Shown: positions 34,811-44,909 of the stretch, in pieces
Position numbering within the stretch: the stretch's first letter is position 1
Layout: the number at the start of each line of letters is the position of its first letter
Assembly (NCBI RefSeq): GCF_002742625.1
Contig: NZ_PEBF01000002.1
Coordinates: 62,001-126,000 of the forward strand
Origin: Caulobacter sp. FWC2
GTDB taxonomy: Bacteria > Pseudomonadota > Alphaproteobacteria > Caulobacterales > Caulobacteraceae
Direction: 5' to 3'
Length of the DNA stretch: 64,000 bases
Made by a program: the position numbers and the translations under genes
Notes under the pieces: model-generated
The model's input: the letters and a program-made list of their open reading frames with translations, nothing else
The model's database searches: none
What the model was told of the DNA's origin: nothing

Positions 34811-37432
34811 GTGTGTAGGTTGGAACTGTTTATCCTGCTTGGGATCGGCGCGGTGTTCCTGTTCTGGCTACAGTCCAAGGTCAGAAAACCTCTGCCACGT
34901 TCCGAGACCCAGCCCGCCTACCGTTCACCGCCTCGGCCCGCGTCGGCGGCGTCACTTTCGGCCGGTCAGGGCCGGGCGAAGATCGTTGTCGATCTCCCTC
35001 CCACCGTCCTGGCCGTGGAAGCTCCAGCGATGACCGGTTCGAACGATTCAACCGCGAAAGCCAAGACGCAGGAAGTCGTTGATCGCCTGACGATGAACGC
35101 CTTCGGCATCGTCTATCGCAATGAGCGGTATGTGCACGGCAGCTACGGGTTCGCTACCCTCAGGCAAGCTGTCGACTATGCCAAACAACTCAAGGCCGAT
35201 TTGCCGAAGAACGTGGCCGAGCGGGGCGTCGCCAATCCGGTGATCGAGGCCCCGGCGGCCGTTGCGCGCCAGGAAGCTCGCCCCGCTCTCCAGCCGACTT
35301 CCGCGCATGTGCCCGTCCGACCCGTCTCGGCACCGCCGCGTCCTCGGTCCGCCCCGAAGGCAGGCGAGCCACCTCGATGGCTTTCCAGCGGCGAACTCCT
35401 CGACTTGGGCGGCCTGAAAATCTCCGGAGGCCTGTTCTACGCCGGCAAGGCCAACAACGAAGCCTGGCGCAGCGAGAACTGCCTGGTCGACACGTCGTTG
35501 CCCGTCGCGGCAAACGCGCCTGCGGATGGTGGCGCATCGGACCTGTCCTACTGGCCAAGCTATCGGGGGTTAAGTGCTTCCGTCCGCCGCGCCTATCTCG
35601 AATGGTTGGCTGGCGGACGACGCGATCCTGATGCGCCGATCGGTCTGGTCTTCCTGTACTTCTACGGTCTCGAGCGCCGGCTTCTTCATGAGAAGGCCTT
35701 CCAAGATGCCGAGGAGATCATCGATGAGGTTCGATCGCTCAGGGTCGTCTATGATCAAAACGGGTCTTTTTCGAGCTATGCCACGCGCCTGCTCGACGTC
35801 GCCGAAGTCGTTCGCACCAGCGAGATCGTGCGTCCGCCGCTCCTCGCGCCCGCATTTTCGACCTTCGAAATGCCGCTGGCCACGCGACGGTATTTCGGCG
35901 CGGTCCTGGCGGAAGGTCGGGCCTTCGACGCCGATGACGCGTTGCTGTGGATTCTCTCGCTGCCCCTGTGGTTTCGTACGCCTGTCGCCCGTTGCTTCGA
36001 TGAACTGTGTGCTCTCTGGCGCCTGCGGTTCGGGGAACGCCATCCAGGCGGCTTGAAGGTCCGCGCGCCCAAGACGCGACTTGAAAGCGTCTATCGCGCC
36101 GCCAGCGGCCGCTTCGAGACGAGCTTCGCTCTCGGCGCCTTTCCGGACATCTGTGCGGTGTCGGCCCCACTGAATCATTTGAAAGAGATGTTCGACGCCT
36201 GCGTCCAGGATCTCGATGCCTTCAGCCGCTTGCTGGGCCGCCGACCAGAAGGGCGTGGCGGCTTGGAGGCCGCCCTTTGTCTGCCCCGCGATCTTCGTGC
36301 GACCCCTATGGCGAGGGGCGCGGAAATAGCGCGTGAGGCGCTATTTGCCCTGATCGGCGACAGAAAGATGGCGGTGGCGAGCGTCAAGCAGGTCGCCGAC
36401 ATTCTCGAGACGCCCCTCGCCGAGCCCAAGCTCTCGCTGCCGATCCAGCGCCGGATCGGCGGCATGTTGGACCAGTTGGACATCGCCTTCGAGCCTGACC
36501 GCCGATATGGAGAGACGGGCCTTGCGCCCGACGGCGAGATGGTGATTTTCGCGGCCGAAGGCGGCGCGGCGCCGCGCCTGGAAAGTCAGCACTACGGCGC
36601 CGCACGCACCATGGCGGAGATCGCCGCCCTGGCCGCGACCGTTGATGGGGAGGTCGTCGCTGCGGAATTTGATCAGATCAGCGCCGACCTCCAGGTCATG
36701 CCTGGACTGAGCCCCGCCGATCGTGTCCGGTTGCTGGCTGTGGCGTTCTACGTGCTGAGGGCGCCGCCAAAGCAACAGGCCGCGCTGGGGCGCCTTGCCA
36801 AGCTTCCCGAGGGCGCACGCCGCGGAGTCAGCGCCGCGGCGATCGGCGCGGTCCTCGCCGACGGTCGCGTCGAGCCGACCGAAGTGCGCTTCCTGGAACG
36901 ACTGCACAAGACCCTGAACCTGCCCCAGGAGGAGGTTTACGCCGCCTTGCATCGTGGTGCGGTGCAGGTCGACGCGCCTGTCTCAATCGCTCCAGAAGAA
37001 CCAAGCGCGGGCGTCGCCATCCCGCCCGAAGCGCCGCGGGATCCTGACACGGTCGCCTTCGATGCTACCCGGCTCGAACGCATTCGCCGCGAGACGAACG
37101 AGGTCGCTGGGTTGCTGTCGAGCATCTTCACCGACGAGGACGATGCACCAACGCCTGCAAAGGCCGAAGCCAAGCCCTCATCGAGCGCTTTTGCCGGCCT
37201 GGAGCCAAATCACGCACAACTCCTCGTCGCGATCTTGTCTGCCGACGGGCTAGAACGTGAGATCTTCGATGCTCGGGCTCGTGAGCTCAAGCTGCTTCCA
37301 GACGGGGCGCTGGAGACGATCAACGAGTGGGGCTTCGAAACCTTCGACGAGGCCGTCATTGATGATGAGGACCTGCTCATGCCCGTCGCCCATCTTGCGG
37401 CAGAGCTTCGTACCATGGGGAATCTAGCGTGA
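34811..37432 (+). CDS. sngA: TerB-domain protein, Shango system (SngA-like)
   Basis: 873 residues, start GTG 34811 (or TTG 34820). A single N-terminal membrane helix (LFILLGIGAVFLFWLQSK) anchors it, then a Pro-rich linker. The TerB-N domain lies from about 189 (WLSSGELLDLGGLKISGGLF), with the TerB core near 600-705 (AEIAALAATVDGEVVAAEF) and TerB-C at the end (LEPNHAQLLVAILSADGLE ... EWGFETFDEAVIDDEDLLMP). TerB-domain proteins bind metal and are tied to stress and phage responses. The two genes that follow are an ATPase and a Lhr-like helicase, matching the three-gene Shango anti-phage system, in which the TerB protein is the likely membrane-associated sensor. Confidence 0.8.
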   Translation: MCRLELFILLGIGAVFLFWLQSKVRKPLPRSETQPAYRSPPRPASAASLSAGQGRAKIVVDLPPTVLAVEAPAMTGSNDSTAKAKTQEVVDRLTMNAFGIVYRNERYVHGSYGFATLRQAVDYAKQLKADLPKNVAERGVANPVIEAPAAVARQEARPALQPTSAHVPVRPVSAPPRPRSAPKAGEPPRWLSSGELLDLGGLKISGGLFYAGKANNEAWRSENCLVDTSLPVAANAPADGGASDLSYWPSYRGLSASVRRAYLEWLAGGRRDPDAPIGLVFLYFYGLERRLLHEKAFQDAEEIIDEVRSLRVVYDQNGSFSSYATRLLDVAEVVRTSEIVRPPLLAPAFSTFEMPLATRRYFGAVLAEGRAFDADDALLWILSLPLWFRTPVARCFDELCALWRLRFGERHPGGLKVRAPKTRLESVYRAASGRFETSFALGAFPDICAVSAPLNHLKEMFDACVQDLDAFSRLLGRRPEGRGGLEAALCLPRDLRATPMARGAEIAREALFALIGDRKMAVASVKQVADILETPLAEPKLSLPIQRRIGGMLDQLDIAFEPDRRYGETGLAPDGEMVIFAAEGGAAPRLESQHYGAARTMAEIAALAATVDGEVVAAEFDQISADLQVMPGLSPADRVRLLAVAFYVLRAPPKQQAALGRLAKLPEGARRGVSAAAIGAVLADGRVEPTEVRFLERLHKTLNLPQEEVYAALHRGAVQVDAPVSIAPEEPSAGVAIPPEAPRDPDTVAFDATRLERIRRETNEVAGLLSSIFTDEDDAPTPAKAEAKPSSSAFAGLEPNHAQLLVAILSADGLEREIFDARARELKLLPDGALETINEWGFETFDEAVIDDEDLLMPVAHLAAELRTMGNLA

Positions 37433-38742
37433 CCGATCGACCGAAGCTGCGCCCGCGCGACCGCGACACCATCCTACAGGCGCTGGCCGCCGGCGTGGTG
37501 CCGCGCACGGGACTGGCTCACGTTCAGGTGGGTCGGGCCGGCGAAGTCGCCGCTCTGGTCCGTGATATCGACCGCATTGCCGATGCCGGCTCCGCCGTCC
37601 GGTTCGTGATTGGCGAGTATGGGGCGGGCAAGACCTTCTTTCTCAATCTGGTGCGGTTGATCGCGCTGGAGCGCAAGCTCGTGACCATCCACGCCGACTT
37701 GGCGCCGGATCGTCGGATACACGCCACCGGGGGGCAGGCCAGAGGCCTCTATGCAGAGGCCGTTCGTAACATGGCGACGCGGACCAAGCCCGAAGGGGGC
37801 GCTCTGTCCAGCGTGGTTGAACGGTTTATCACCGACTGCGTGCGCGAGGCCGAAGCCGAGGGCGCGACGGTCGAACGGGCGATCGATCGTCGTCTCGCCG
37901 CGCTTCAAGAACATGTCGGCGGCTACGACTTCGCCACCGTCCTCAAGACCTATTGGCGTGGTAGCGAAGCCGACGACGAAGCCATCAAGGCCGCGGCCTT
38001 GCGTTGGTTACGCGGCGAATACTCGACCAAGACCGAGGCGCGACAGGCCCTGGGTGTTCGCAACATCATCGACGACGACAATGTGTATGACAGCCTGAAG
38101 CTGATGGCCGCCTTTGTCCGACTGGCAGGTTACGGGGGGCTGCTGGTGGCTTTCGACGAGATGGTCAATCTCTACAAGCTGCAGAGCGCCCAGGCCCGGA
38201 ACCAGAATTTCGAACAGATTCTGCGCATCGTGAACGACGTGCTGCAGGGACAGGTCAGCGGTTTGGGGGTGGTGTTCGGCGGTACGCCGGAGTTCTTGAT
38301 GGACAGCCGCCGCGGGCTCTACAGCTACCAGGCTCTCCAATCCCGATTGATGGAAAACGGCTTTGCGACCCAAGGACGGGTGGATCTGTCCGGCCCGGTC
38401 CTGCGCTTGCAAAGCCTATCGCCGGAGGACCTGCTGGTCCTGCTGTCGAATTTGCGCAACATCTTCGCCTTGGGCGCGCCGGACAAGCACCTGGTGCCTG
38501 ATGAGGCTCTCACGCAGTTCATGGTCCACTGCAACAAGCGGATCGGCGAGGCGTATTTCCGCACGCCGCGCAACACGATCAAGGTCTTCGTCCAGTTCCT
38601 GAGTGTTCTTGAACAGAACCCGACCGAGGATTGGCGCGACCTCTTGGGCGTGGTGGAGATCGCGGCCGACAACGATGGAGAGGCTGACCTCGCCCTGATC
38701 CCCGAGGCCGGCGACGACGAACTTGCCACCCTCCGCCTCTGA
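37429..38742 (+). CDS. sngB: BrxD-like ATPase, Shango system (SngB-like)
   Basis: 437 residues, start GTG overlapping the sngA stop by 4 bases. Walker A GEYGAGKTFFLN at 62-73, Walker B LLVAFDEMVNLYK near 234-246. The family is that of BREX BrxD-type ATP-binding proteins (formerly DUF2791): IGEYGAGKTFFL and the following VTIHADLAPDRRIHATGGQARGLY. In Shango it works with a TerB protein and a helicase. An AAA-like ATPase next to helicase is also seen in BREX type 2, but no pglX/pglZ/pglW genes are present here, which favours Shango. Confidence 0.8.
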   Translation: MTDRPKLRPRDRDTILQALAAGVVPRTGLAHVQVGRAGEVAALVRDIDRIADAGSAVRFVIGEYGAGKTFFLNLVRLIALERKLVTIHADLAPDRRIHATGGQARGLYAEAVRNMATRTKPEGGALSSVVERFITDCVREAEAEGATVERAIDRRLAALQEHVGGYDFATVLKTYWRGSEADDEAIKAAALRWLRGEYSTKTEARQALGVRNIIDDDNVYDSLKLMAAFVRLAGYGGLLVAFDEMVNLYKLQSAQARNQNFEQILRIVNDVLQGQVSGLGVVFGGTPEFLMDSRRGLYSYQALQSRLMENGFATQGRVDLSGPVLRLQSLSPEDLLVLLSNLRNIFALGAPDKHLVPDEALTQFMVHCNKRIGEAYFRTPRNTIKVFVQFLSVLEQNPTEDWRDLLGVVEIAADNDGEADLALIPEAGDDELATLRL

Positions 38743-40939
38743 CGTCGCCACGGGCTTCGATCGGCTGAACCCGACGATCCAACGCTGGATCCGAGACCAG
38801 GGCTGGACGGAGATGCGTGAAGTGCAGGAGTGTGCGATCGAAGCGATCCTGCACACCGGCGCTAGCGCGCTGATCGCTGCGGCCACGGCGGCTGGCAAGA
38901 CCGAAGCGGCCTTTCTGCCGCTGCTCACCGAGACGGCGGCTCGCGCTACGCCGGGCTTGTCGATCCTCTACGTCAGTCCACTCAAAGCCCTGATCAACGA
39001 CCAGTTCCGGCGCCTGGACGAGCTTTGCGAGCGATTGGAAATCGACGTCGTGCGTTGGCATGGCGACGCGCCACAGTCGGCCAAGCGCCGCGCGCTCGAA
39101 CGTCCCAACGGCGTGGTCCTCATCACACCCGAATCCATCGAAGCGCTGCTGCTTCGGCGCACCGACGCTGCGCGTCGGCTATTTGGCCGTCTGGACGCCA
39201 TCGTCATCGACGAATTGCACGCCTTCCTTCAAGGCCCGCGCGGCCTGCATCTGGCGAGTCTGCTGCACCGGATCGATCGAATGGCTGATCGCCCGGCAAG
39301 ACGCATCGGTCTTTCGGCCACCCTTGGCGATCTCGACGCCGCCCGGGCTTGGTTGAGCCCTGTCGATCCGGCGGCGGTGCGTCTCGTGGACATCGCTGGC
39401 GGCGCGCCCGAGCTGCGCCTGCAAATCCGAGGCTATGTCGAAGGACCTGAGCCGAACGAGGCTGAAAATGAGGCCGAGGTTGACGGGGGCGACACCGCGC
39501 TCGATCAGATCGCTGACCATGCCTTCAAGACCTTGCGTGGCGACAACAACCTCGTGTTTGGCGGCTCGCGTCGCACGGTGGAGGCCTTGGCCGATCGGCT
39601 TCGACGTCGCGCGGAGGCGCACGGCGCGCCGAACGAATTCTTTCCCCACCACGGCAGCTTGGCCAAGGAGCTTCGCGAAGAGCTCGAGCTTCGTCTGAAA
39701 GCCGCCGACTTGCCTACGACCGCCATTGCCACGACCACCTTGGAGCTTGGCATCGACATCGGGTCAGTGAAGTCCGTGGCGCAACTCGGCGCGCCTCGAT
39801 CGCTTTCCTCGTTGCGTCAGCGTCTTGGTCGAAGCGGTCGACGCCGCGGCGCACCTGCGATCCTTCGGATCTACATCCGTGAGAAGCATGCAATAGCCGC
39901 TCAGGATCCGTTGGACCGTCTACGTCCGGAGATCGTCCGCGCGACAGCGTCCATTCGGCTTCTGCTGCAGCGCTTCGTCGAGCCGCCCATCCAGGATCCA
40001 GCGATCGTGACGGTGGTTATCCATCAGATCCTCTCTTGCCTTGTCGAGCACGGCGGACTTCGGCCCGGCCCGTTGTTCGATATCGTCTGCGGTCAGGGAC
40101 CGCTCAGCGCCCTGCCCCGCGCCGACATGGCCAGTCTGCTTCGAAATCTGGCCGGTTTGGGCCTGATCGAACAGGCGCCGGACGGCACGCTCATGCTTGG
40201 TCCTGAAGGCGAGAACCTCACGCAAGGACGGGACTTTTACGCGATCTTCCAGAGTGAGGTGGAATGGCGCCTGGTGCACGCCGGCCGAACCTTGGGGACC
40301 ATCCCGATCGCCAACCTGCTCGGGCCGGGAAGCCTGGTGGCGTTCGCGGGGCGGCGCTGGCGCGTCGTGGGTGTCGATGACCGGGCCAAGGTGCTCGAGG
40401 TCGTTTCGCATCCCGCCGGCAAACTGCCGCGTTTCGATCGGTTGTCGGTGGAGCCTATCCATGACCGGCTGGCGGCGGAGATGCGCTCGGTCTACCTCGA
40501 CGGTGACGTTCCCAACTACCTAGACAACGTCGCCGCGGGCCTTTTGATCGAGGGCCGGGCCGCCTTCACGGAATACGGTTTGGCCGACACGGACTTGATC
40601 GCCGCTGGCGCTGATACGCATGTGCTTCTATGGCGCGGAACGGCAATGACGAGTGTCGTGGCTGTCGCCCTTTCGGCCGCAGGCCTTGATTGTGAGGCAC
40701 ACCATCTTGGCGTGACCCTGCCAGACACGACCCCAGATGAAGCGGCTCAGATCCTTCGCCAGCTAAGCCGGCCGATCGACGCTGGCGCGCTCTCGACCTT
40801 CGTCAGGACGTTGGAAGAGGCCAAGTATGACGAATTCGCCCCGCTCGAGTTATTGCGTGATCTTTGGGCTCGATCTAACGCCGCGCTCGTCGCCGCGCTT
40901 CCAGGTCTAGTCGCCGGACTGCGTATGCCTAAGGCCTAG
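38723..40939 (+). CDS. sngC: Lhr-like DEAD/DEAH-box helicase, Shango system (SngC-like)
   Basis: 738 residues from a TTG at 38723, overlapping the previous gene by 20 bases. Motif I AAATAAGKTEAA, motif II DELH (VIDELHAFLQG), motif III GLSATLGD, motif VI RLGRSGRRRG, all of the Lhr-like superfamily-2 type. The C-terminal 300 residues contain winged-helix-like sequence. It follows the ATPase and TerB genes with no gap, completing Shango. DNA unwinding during phage attack is the family expectation. Confidence 0.85.
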   Translation: MPPSASDVATGFDRLNPTIQRWIRDQGWTEMREVQECAIEAILHTGASALIAAATAAGKTEAAFLPLLTETAARATPGLSILYVSPLKALINDQFRRLDELCERLEIDVVRWHGDAPQSAKRRALERPNGVVLITPESIEALLLRRTDAARRLFGRLDAIVIDELHAFLQGPRGLHLASLLHRIDRMADRPARRIGLSATLGDLDAARAWLSPVDPAAVRLVDIAGGAPELRLQIRGYVEGPEPNEAENEAEVDGGDTALDQIADHAFKTLRGDNNLVFGGSRRTVEALADRLRRRAEAHGAPNEFFPHHGSLAKELREELELRLKAADLPTTAIATTTLELGIDIGSVKSVAQLGAPRSLSSLRQRLGRSGRRRGAPAILRIYIREKHAIAAQDPLDRLRPEIVRATASIRLLLQRFVEPPIQDPAIVTVVIHQILSCLVEHGGLRPGPLFDIVCGQGPLSALPRADMASLLRNLAGLGLIEQAPDGTLMLGPEGENLTQGRDFYAIFQSEVEWRLVHAGRTLGTIPIANLLGPGSLVAFAGRRWRVVGVDDRAKVLEVVSHPAGKLPRFDRLSVEPIHDRLAAEMRSVYLDGDVPNYLDNVAAGLLIEGRAAFTEYGLADTDLIAAGADTHVLLWRGTAMTSVVAVALSAAGLDCEAHHLGVTLPDTTPDEAAQILRQLSRPIDAGALSTFVRTLEEAKYDEFAPLELLRDLWARSNAALVAALPGLVAGLRMPKA

Positions 40940-41160
40940 TGTCATTTAGAGCCGGCAGTTCCGATTGCTGGGTCGCGGCCACGTTCGCAGGATCGAGATT
41001 GTGGCACTCTCCGTCGGGAAGGTGCCATTCCCAACGGCAGCGATGGATGGACTGCTGTCGGGAGAAGTGGCGCACTGAGCGGCTAGCTCGCGCCATCGCA
41101 CGACGCTGGAGGAGCCGGTCAAGGCCGACCTCGTATGAGGTCCGGGCCGCCGTCGCCGCG

Positions 41161-41832
41161 CTAGGCGTCGAGCGGCACGCCGCCCTTGCGGACCCAACTG
41201 ATCATCTCCGCCAGTTCGGTGATGCGGTAGAGCGCGTCGGCGTCGCGCCCCTTGAACAGCTCGCTCGCCAGGAAGCGGCGTTTGGAAAAGCTGGCGGGGT
41301 GGGTGTTGAAGCCGGCATGGTTGGCGAGCTCCACGGCCAGCTGGCGGATCTCGCCCATCGCGAGGTCGTCGGCGGCCGCCGTGCGCTCCTCGGTCTCGGC
41401 CTGGATTTCCGCCGCCCGGGCGGCGAACTCGTCTTCCAGCGTCGCTGACCACTCGGCGACGACCTGGGCGGCGTGCAGGACGCCCTCATAGAGAAACCCG
41501 GCCAGGGTCATGGTCGGCTCGCCCTCGCGACGTTGCGCGCGCTTGGTGATATCGGCGAAGCGACGCGCCAGGAGCGGATCGGGTGGTGTCTCCAGGCCCA
41601 CGGTCTCGCAGGCGCCTTCCAGCTCGCTCTCCGGATCGAAGGTCGCCTGGATCCGATAGACCAGCTTGGGCTGCACCGCGGCGAGCGCCGAAAGGAAATC
41701 GGCCGGGCTCATCATGACCCGGGGAGCCTCGCGGTCCGACTGGGGCCAACCCTGGACCAGGGGGCTCGCGGCGGCGTTGGCGGCGGCGAGAACCGCCTCG
41801 GCGAAGGCGGTGGCCGAAAGGGCGGATGTCAT
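41161..41832 (-). CDS. Unknown helical protein downstream of sbcC
   Basis: 223 residues, helical, rich in Ala/Glu, starting MTSALSATAFAEAVLAAANA. No known domain. It begins 12 bases after the sbcC stop on the same strand, so it is likely part of the sbcDC operon. Sequence gives no functional clue; a partner of the nuclease complex is possible. Confidence 0.65.
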   Translation of the reverse strand: MTSALSATAFAEAVLAAANAAASPLVQGWPQSDREAPRVMMSPADFLSALAAVQPKLVYRIQATFDPESELEGACETVGLETPPDPLLARRFADITKRAQRREGEPTMTLAGFLYEGVLHAAQVVAEWSATLEDEFAARAAEIQAETEERTAAADDLAMGEIRQLAVELANHAGFNTHPASFSKRRFLASELFKGRDADALYRITELAEMISWVRKGGVPLDA

Positions 41833-41844
41833 CCTTGCTCTCCT

Positions 41845-44800
41845 CTAGTCGTCACGGCGTGGCGCGATCTGGCTGCCGCGCAGGGTGCGCACCACATCGA
41901 AGCCGGCCAAGATCTGCTGCTTGACGCCGTCCACATGGCTGATCACTCCCACCGCGCGGTCCTGGCCGACCAAGTCACGCAAGGTCTCCAGGGCGATATC
42001 GAGGGTTTCGTCGTCGAGATGGCCAAAACCCTCATCGATGAAGATGGCGTCGAGTCGGACCCCGCCGGATTCGGCCTGGACGACGTCTGACAAGCCCAGT
42101 GCTAGTGACAAAGAGGCCAGAAAGCCCTCGCCGCCTGACAAGGTGTGGGCGTCGCGCTTCTGATCGGTGTGGGCGTCATAGACCTCGATATCGAGCCCGG
42201 ACCGCACGCGGCCGTCGCCGCCTTCGAGCTTGCGCTGCAGGGCGAAGCGCCCACGCGACATCCTGCTGAACCGCAGATTGGCCGCCTCCAGCACCAAATC
42301 GAAGGTCGCGGCGATAGCGAAGTCCCGCAGCCGAAGCCGGTGGGCGTTACGTCCGTCGCTGAGATTGGAAAGCTCCCCCAGGACGCGATAGCGCTCGGTG
42401 GCGAAGGCCAGCTCGTCTTCCAGCTTGACCACGATGTCGCGTGTGGCCTCCAGCTGTCCCACGCGCATGCCTAACGTCGAGACCGCCTGTTCCAGCCCGG
42501 CCAGGCGCGTGTCGGCCGCGACGAGCGCGGCCTCGGCCAGGGCCAGGTCGGGCCGCGCCTGGTCAGCGATGGCGGCGGCGGCGCGATCACGCCGATCGGC
42601 CGCGGCCGCGGCCCGCTCTCCGAGGGCGCGGATCTGCGCCGCGAAGGTCTCAAGATGGGGCGCGTCGGCCTTGGCGGTCTCATAGCCGGCCGCGTCGAAG
42701 CCGGCGGCCGATAAGGCCGCCTCGAGCGCTATCGCCTCGGCCTTGGCCGTGACCTCCAGCTCCCCTTCGCGTTGGCCCGCCGCCTCGGCCGTTGCCGCAG
42801 CGACCTTGGCCGCCTCGCTCGCGCTGCGTTCGGCCGCAAGCGCGCCGGCGTGTCGCTCCAGCATTTGGTCGCGGGCGGCGATCGCCTGAGTCCGGGCCGC
42901 GGTGAGCCTGGTCTCGTCGCGCAGGTCCTTGGGAACGTCCGACAGCGCCGCCTCGAATGCGGCCTTTGCGGCCGCGTCGTCCTTGTCGGCCAGAGCGAAG
43001 GCCGTCTGTGTCTCAGCCAGCGCCTTGTCGGCGGTGCCCACCGCGCCTTGGGCGGTCTCGAGCGCTTGGGCCAGGCCCGCCAGGTCCTCCGCCATCAGTT
43101 GGGCGAGGTCCTGTTCCAAGCGCACGCAGTCGGCGGCGACCTGTTCGGCGGCGCGCGGCGGCGCCTTCAGGGCGCGCAAACGGGTGTCGGCGCCCTTGCC
43201 CTCGCCTTCGATCATGGCGGCCGCCTCCGCGGCCTGACGCTCGGCGGTGTCGGCGTCCTGTCGCAGGGTTCGCGCCGCTCGTCGGACCTGCTCGAGATCC
43301 TGGCCGTCCACGGCCGGCTTCGCCGGATGGGGGTGGGCCTCGGATCCGCAAACCGGACAGGGCTGACCCTCGACCAGGACGAGGGCCAGATGCGAGGCCT
43401 GGGCCTCGGAAAGCGCGGTTTCGGCCGCCTCTTCGGCCGACCGCGCCTTGGCCAAGTCCAAGCGCGCCGCGGCCAGCCGCGCCTGGGCCGAGGCCGTGAG
43501 CGCCGAGAGACGTTCGACGGCCTTGACCGCGTCTTCGAATTCCACGGCGGTTTTGTGTTCCTTGCGGGCGAGCGCGAGTGCGGTCTCCAGCGCCTCGGCG
43601 CGCAGGGTTTGCTGCTGGGCCCGCGCGTGCTGGGCAAGGCTCTGCTCAAGGGCCTCGGCAGCGGCGGCGCGGGCCGATTGCGCGCTGGCCAGGGCGCTGG
43701 CTGCGCCTGCGCGCGCCGACGCACTGGCCAAGGCGTGGTCTTTCAGGGGGCGGGCGTTTTCCAGGCGCGTCCGGTAGGCGTCCAGGCCGGTCACCAGAGC
43801 GACGGCGGCGTCGCGTTCGGGCTGAAGCGCAGCGGACTGGTCCAGGCGATCGGCGGCGGCGGCGGCCAGCGCGTCCAAACGTTCGGCCTCTTCGAGCGCC
43901 GTCCGCCGCGCCGTCACGGCCGTGGTCAGGGTATGGGCCGCAGCCGCCGCGCGAGCGTCCGCAGCGGCGCAGGTCTCGGCCTTGGCCGCTGCGGCATGGC
44001 GAACTTTCAGGTCTTCGATCTTGCCCTGTTCGTCCAGCAGGGCGGCCACGGCGGCCTGGGCCGCGTCGTGCTCGGCGAACCGCCCCGCCAAGGCTTGCGC
44101 CGTCTGCAACGCCGTTCGCAGGCGATCACGATCCTGCGCCTCGGCGTCACGAAGCCGGGCCTGGGCCATCGCCTGTTCGGCCGCGTCCGCCAGGGCCTGG
44201 TTGAGCCCTTCCAGGTCCGAGGCGTCCTGAGCCGCCAGATGAGCCTCGATCTGCGTGCGGCCCTGGCCCACCGCGTCGCGTAGCGCGCTGGCTTCCGCCT
44301 TCAGCCGCTCGACGAAGCGTTCATAGAGCGAGACGTCGAACAGCCCGCGCAGCACCGCCGAGCGCTGGTCGCTGGAGGCGGTCAGCAACTGGCGGAACTG
44401 GCCTTGCGGCAGCAGGACCACCTGGCGGAACTGGGCGGCGCTGTAATGCAAGATCGCCTGCAGGCGATCGGCTACGGCCTCGACCTTGCGCTCCTCGAGC
44501 GCCACGCCGGGATTGTCGGGGCCGATGTCGTCCACGGGCATGCCTGTTGCGTCGTAGAGCGCAGCCCAGTGCGCGCGTTCGACCAAGGCGCCAACGCGCC
44601 GGCCACGCACTGTCTGACGGGGACGCCGGACGAGGTGATAGCGTTTGCCCCCGACGTCGAAAACCAGCTCGGCTTGGGTCTCGACCTCCGCGCTCGCGTG
44701 ATGCGATCGCAGGTCCTCGCCCTGGCGTTCCTGGCCCGACGACTCGCCGAACAGCGCAAAGCAAAGGCCATCGAGGATCGAGGTCTTGCCCGCGCCCATG

Positions 44801-44907
44801 GGGCCGTAGATCCCGAACAGGCGTCGTTCCAGGGCTGGGCGAAAGTCGATCACCTGGGTGTCGGCGAACGGGCCAAAGGCCCGCAGGGACAGGCGCAGCG
44901 GGCGCAC
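41845..44907 (-). CDS. sbcC: SbcC, ATPase subunit of the SbcCD DNA repair nuclease
   Basis: 1,020 residues of the Rad50/SbcC type. Walker A GPMGAGKTSILDGLCFALFG near 35, long coiled coils flanking the zinc hook CPVCG at 517-521, ABC signature LSGGEGFLASLSLALGLSD and Walker B LDAIFIDEGFGHLD near the C-terminus. It clamps DNA and activates the SbcD nuclease to cut hairpins and covalently blocked ends. Lies directly after sbcD (2-base gap) in the same operon. Full length; no sign of damage. Confidence 0.95.
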   Translation of the reverse strand: MRPLRLSLRAFGPFADTQVIDFRPALERRLFGIYGPMGAGKTSILDGLCFALFGESSGQERQGEDLRSHHASAEVETQAELVFDVGGKRYHLVRRPRQTVRGRRVGALVERAHWAALYDATGMPVDDIGPDNPGVALEERKVEAVADRLQAILHYSAAQFRQVVLLPQGQFRQLLTASSDQRSAVLRGLFDVSLYERFVERLKAEASALRDAVGQGRTQIEAHLAAQDASDLEGLNQALADAAEQAMAQARLRDAEAQDRDRLRTALQTAQALAGRFAEHDAAQAAVAALLDEQGKIEDLKVRHAAAAKAETCAAADARAAAAAHTLTTAVTARRTALEEAERLDALAAAAADRLDQSAALQPERDAAVALVTGLDAYRTRLENARPLKDHALASASARAGAASALASAQSARAAAAEALEQSLAQHARAQQQTLRAEALETALALARKEHKTAVEFEDAVKAVERLSALTASAQARLAAARLDLAKARSAEEAAETALSEAQASHLALVLVEGQPCPVCGSEAHPHPAKPAVDGQDLEQVRRAARTLRQDADTAERQAAEAAAMIEGEGKGADTRLRALKAPPRAAEQVAADCVRLEQDLAQLMAEDLAGLAQALETAQGAVGTADKALAETQTAFALADKDDAAAKAAFEAALSDVPKDLRDETRLTAARTQAIAARDQMLERHAGALAAERSASEAAKVAAATAEAAGQREGELEVTAKAEAIALEAALSAAGFDAAGYETAKADAPHLETFAAQIRALGERAAAAADRRDRAAAAIADQARPDLALAEAALVAADTRLAGLEQAVSTLGMRVGQLEATRDIVVKLEDELAFATERYRVLGELSNLSDGRNAHRLRLRDFAIAATFDLVLEAANLRFSRMSRGRFALQRKLEGGDGRVRSGLDIEVYDAHTDQKRDAHTLSGGEGFLASLSLALGLSDVVQAESGGVRLDAIFIDEGFGHLDDETLDIALETLRDLVGQDRAVGVISHVDGVKQQILAGFDVVRTLRGSQIAPRRDD

Positions 44908-44909
44908 GG

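Noticed and set aside
34811..40939. Interpretation as a BREX locus
   Set aside because: The ATPase is BrxD-like, but no methylase (pglX), phosphatase (pglZ) or brxA/B/C gene is present and the first gene is a TerB protein, so Shango fits better.
42772..44283. A 503-codon plus-strand frame opposite sbcC
   Set aside because: Shadow of the sbcC coiled coil; composition Gly/Arg/Leu without any domain.
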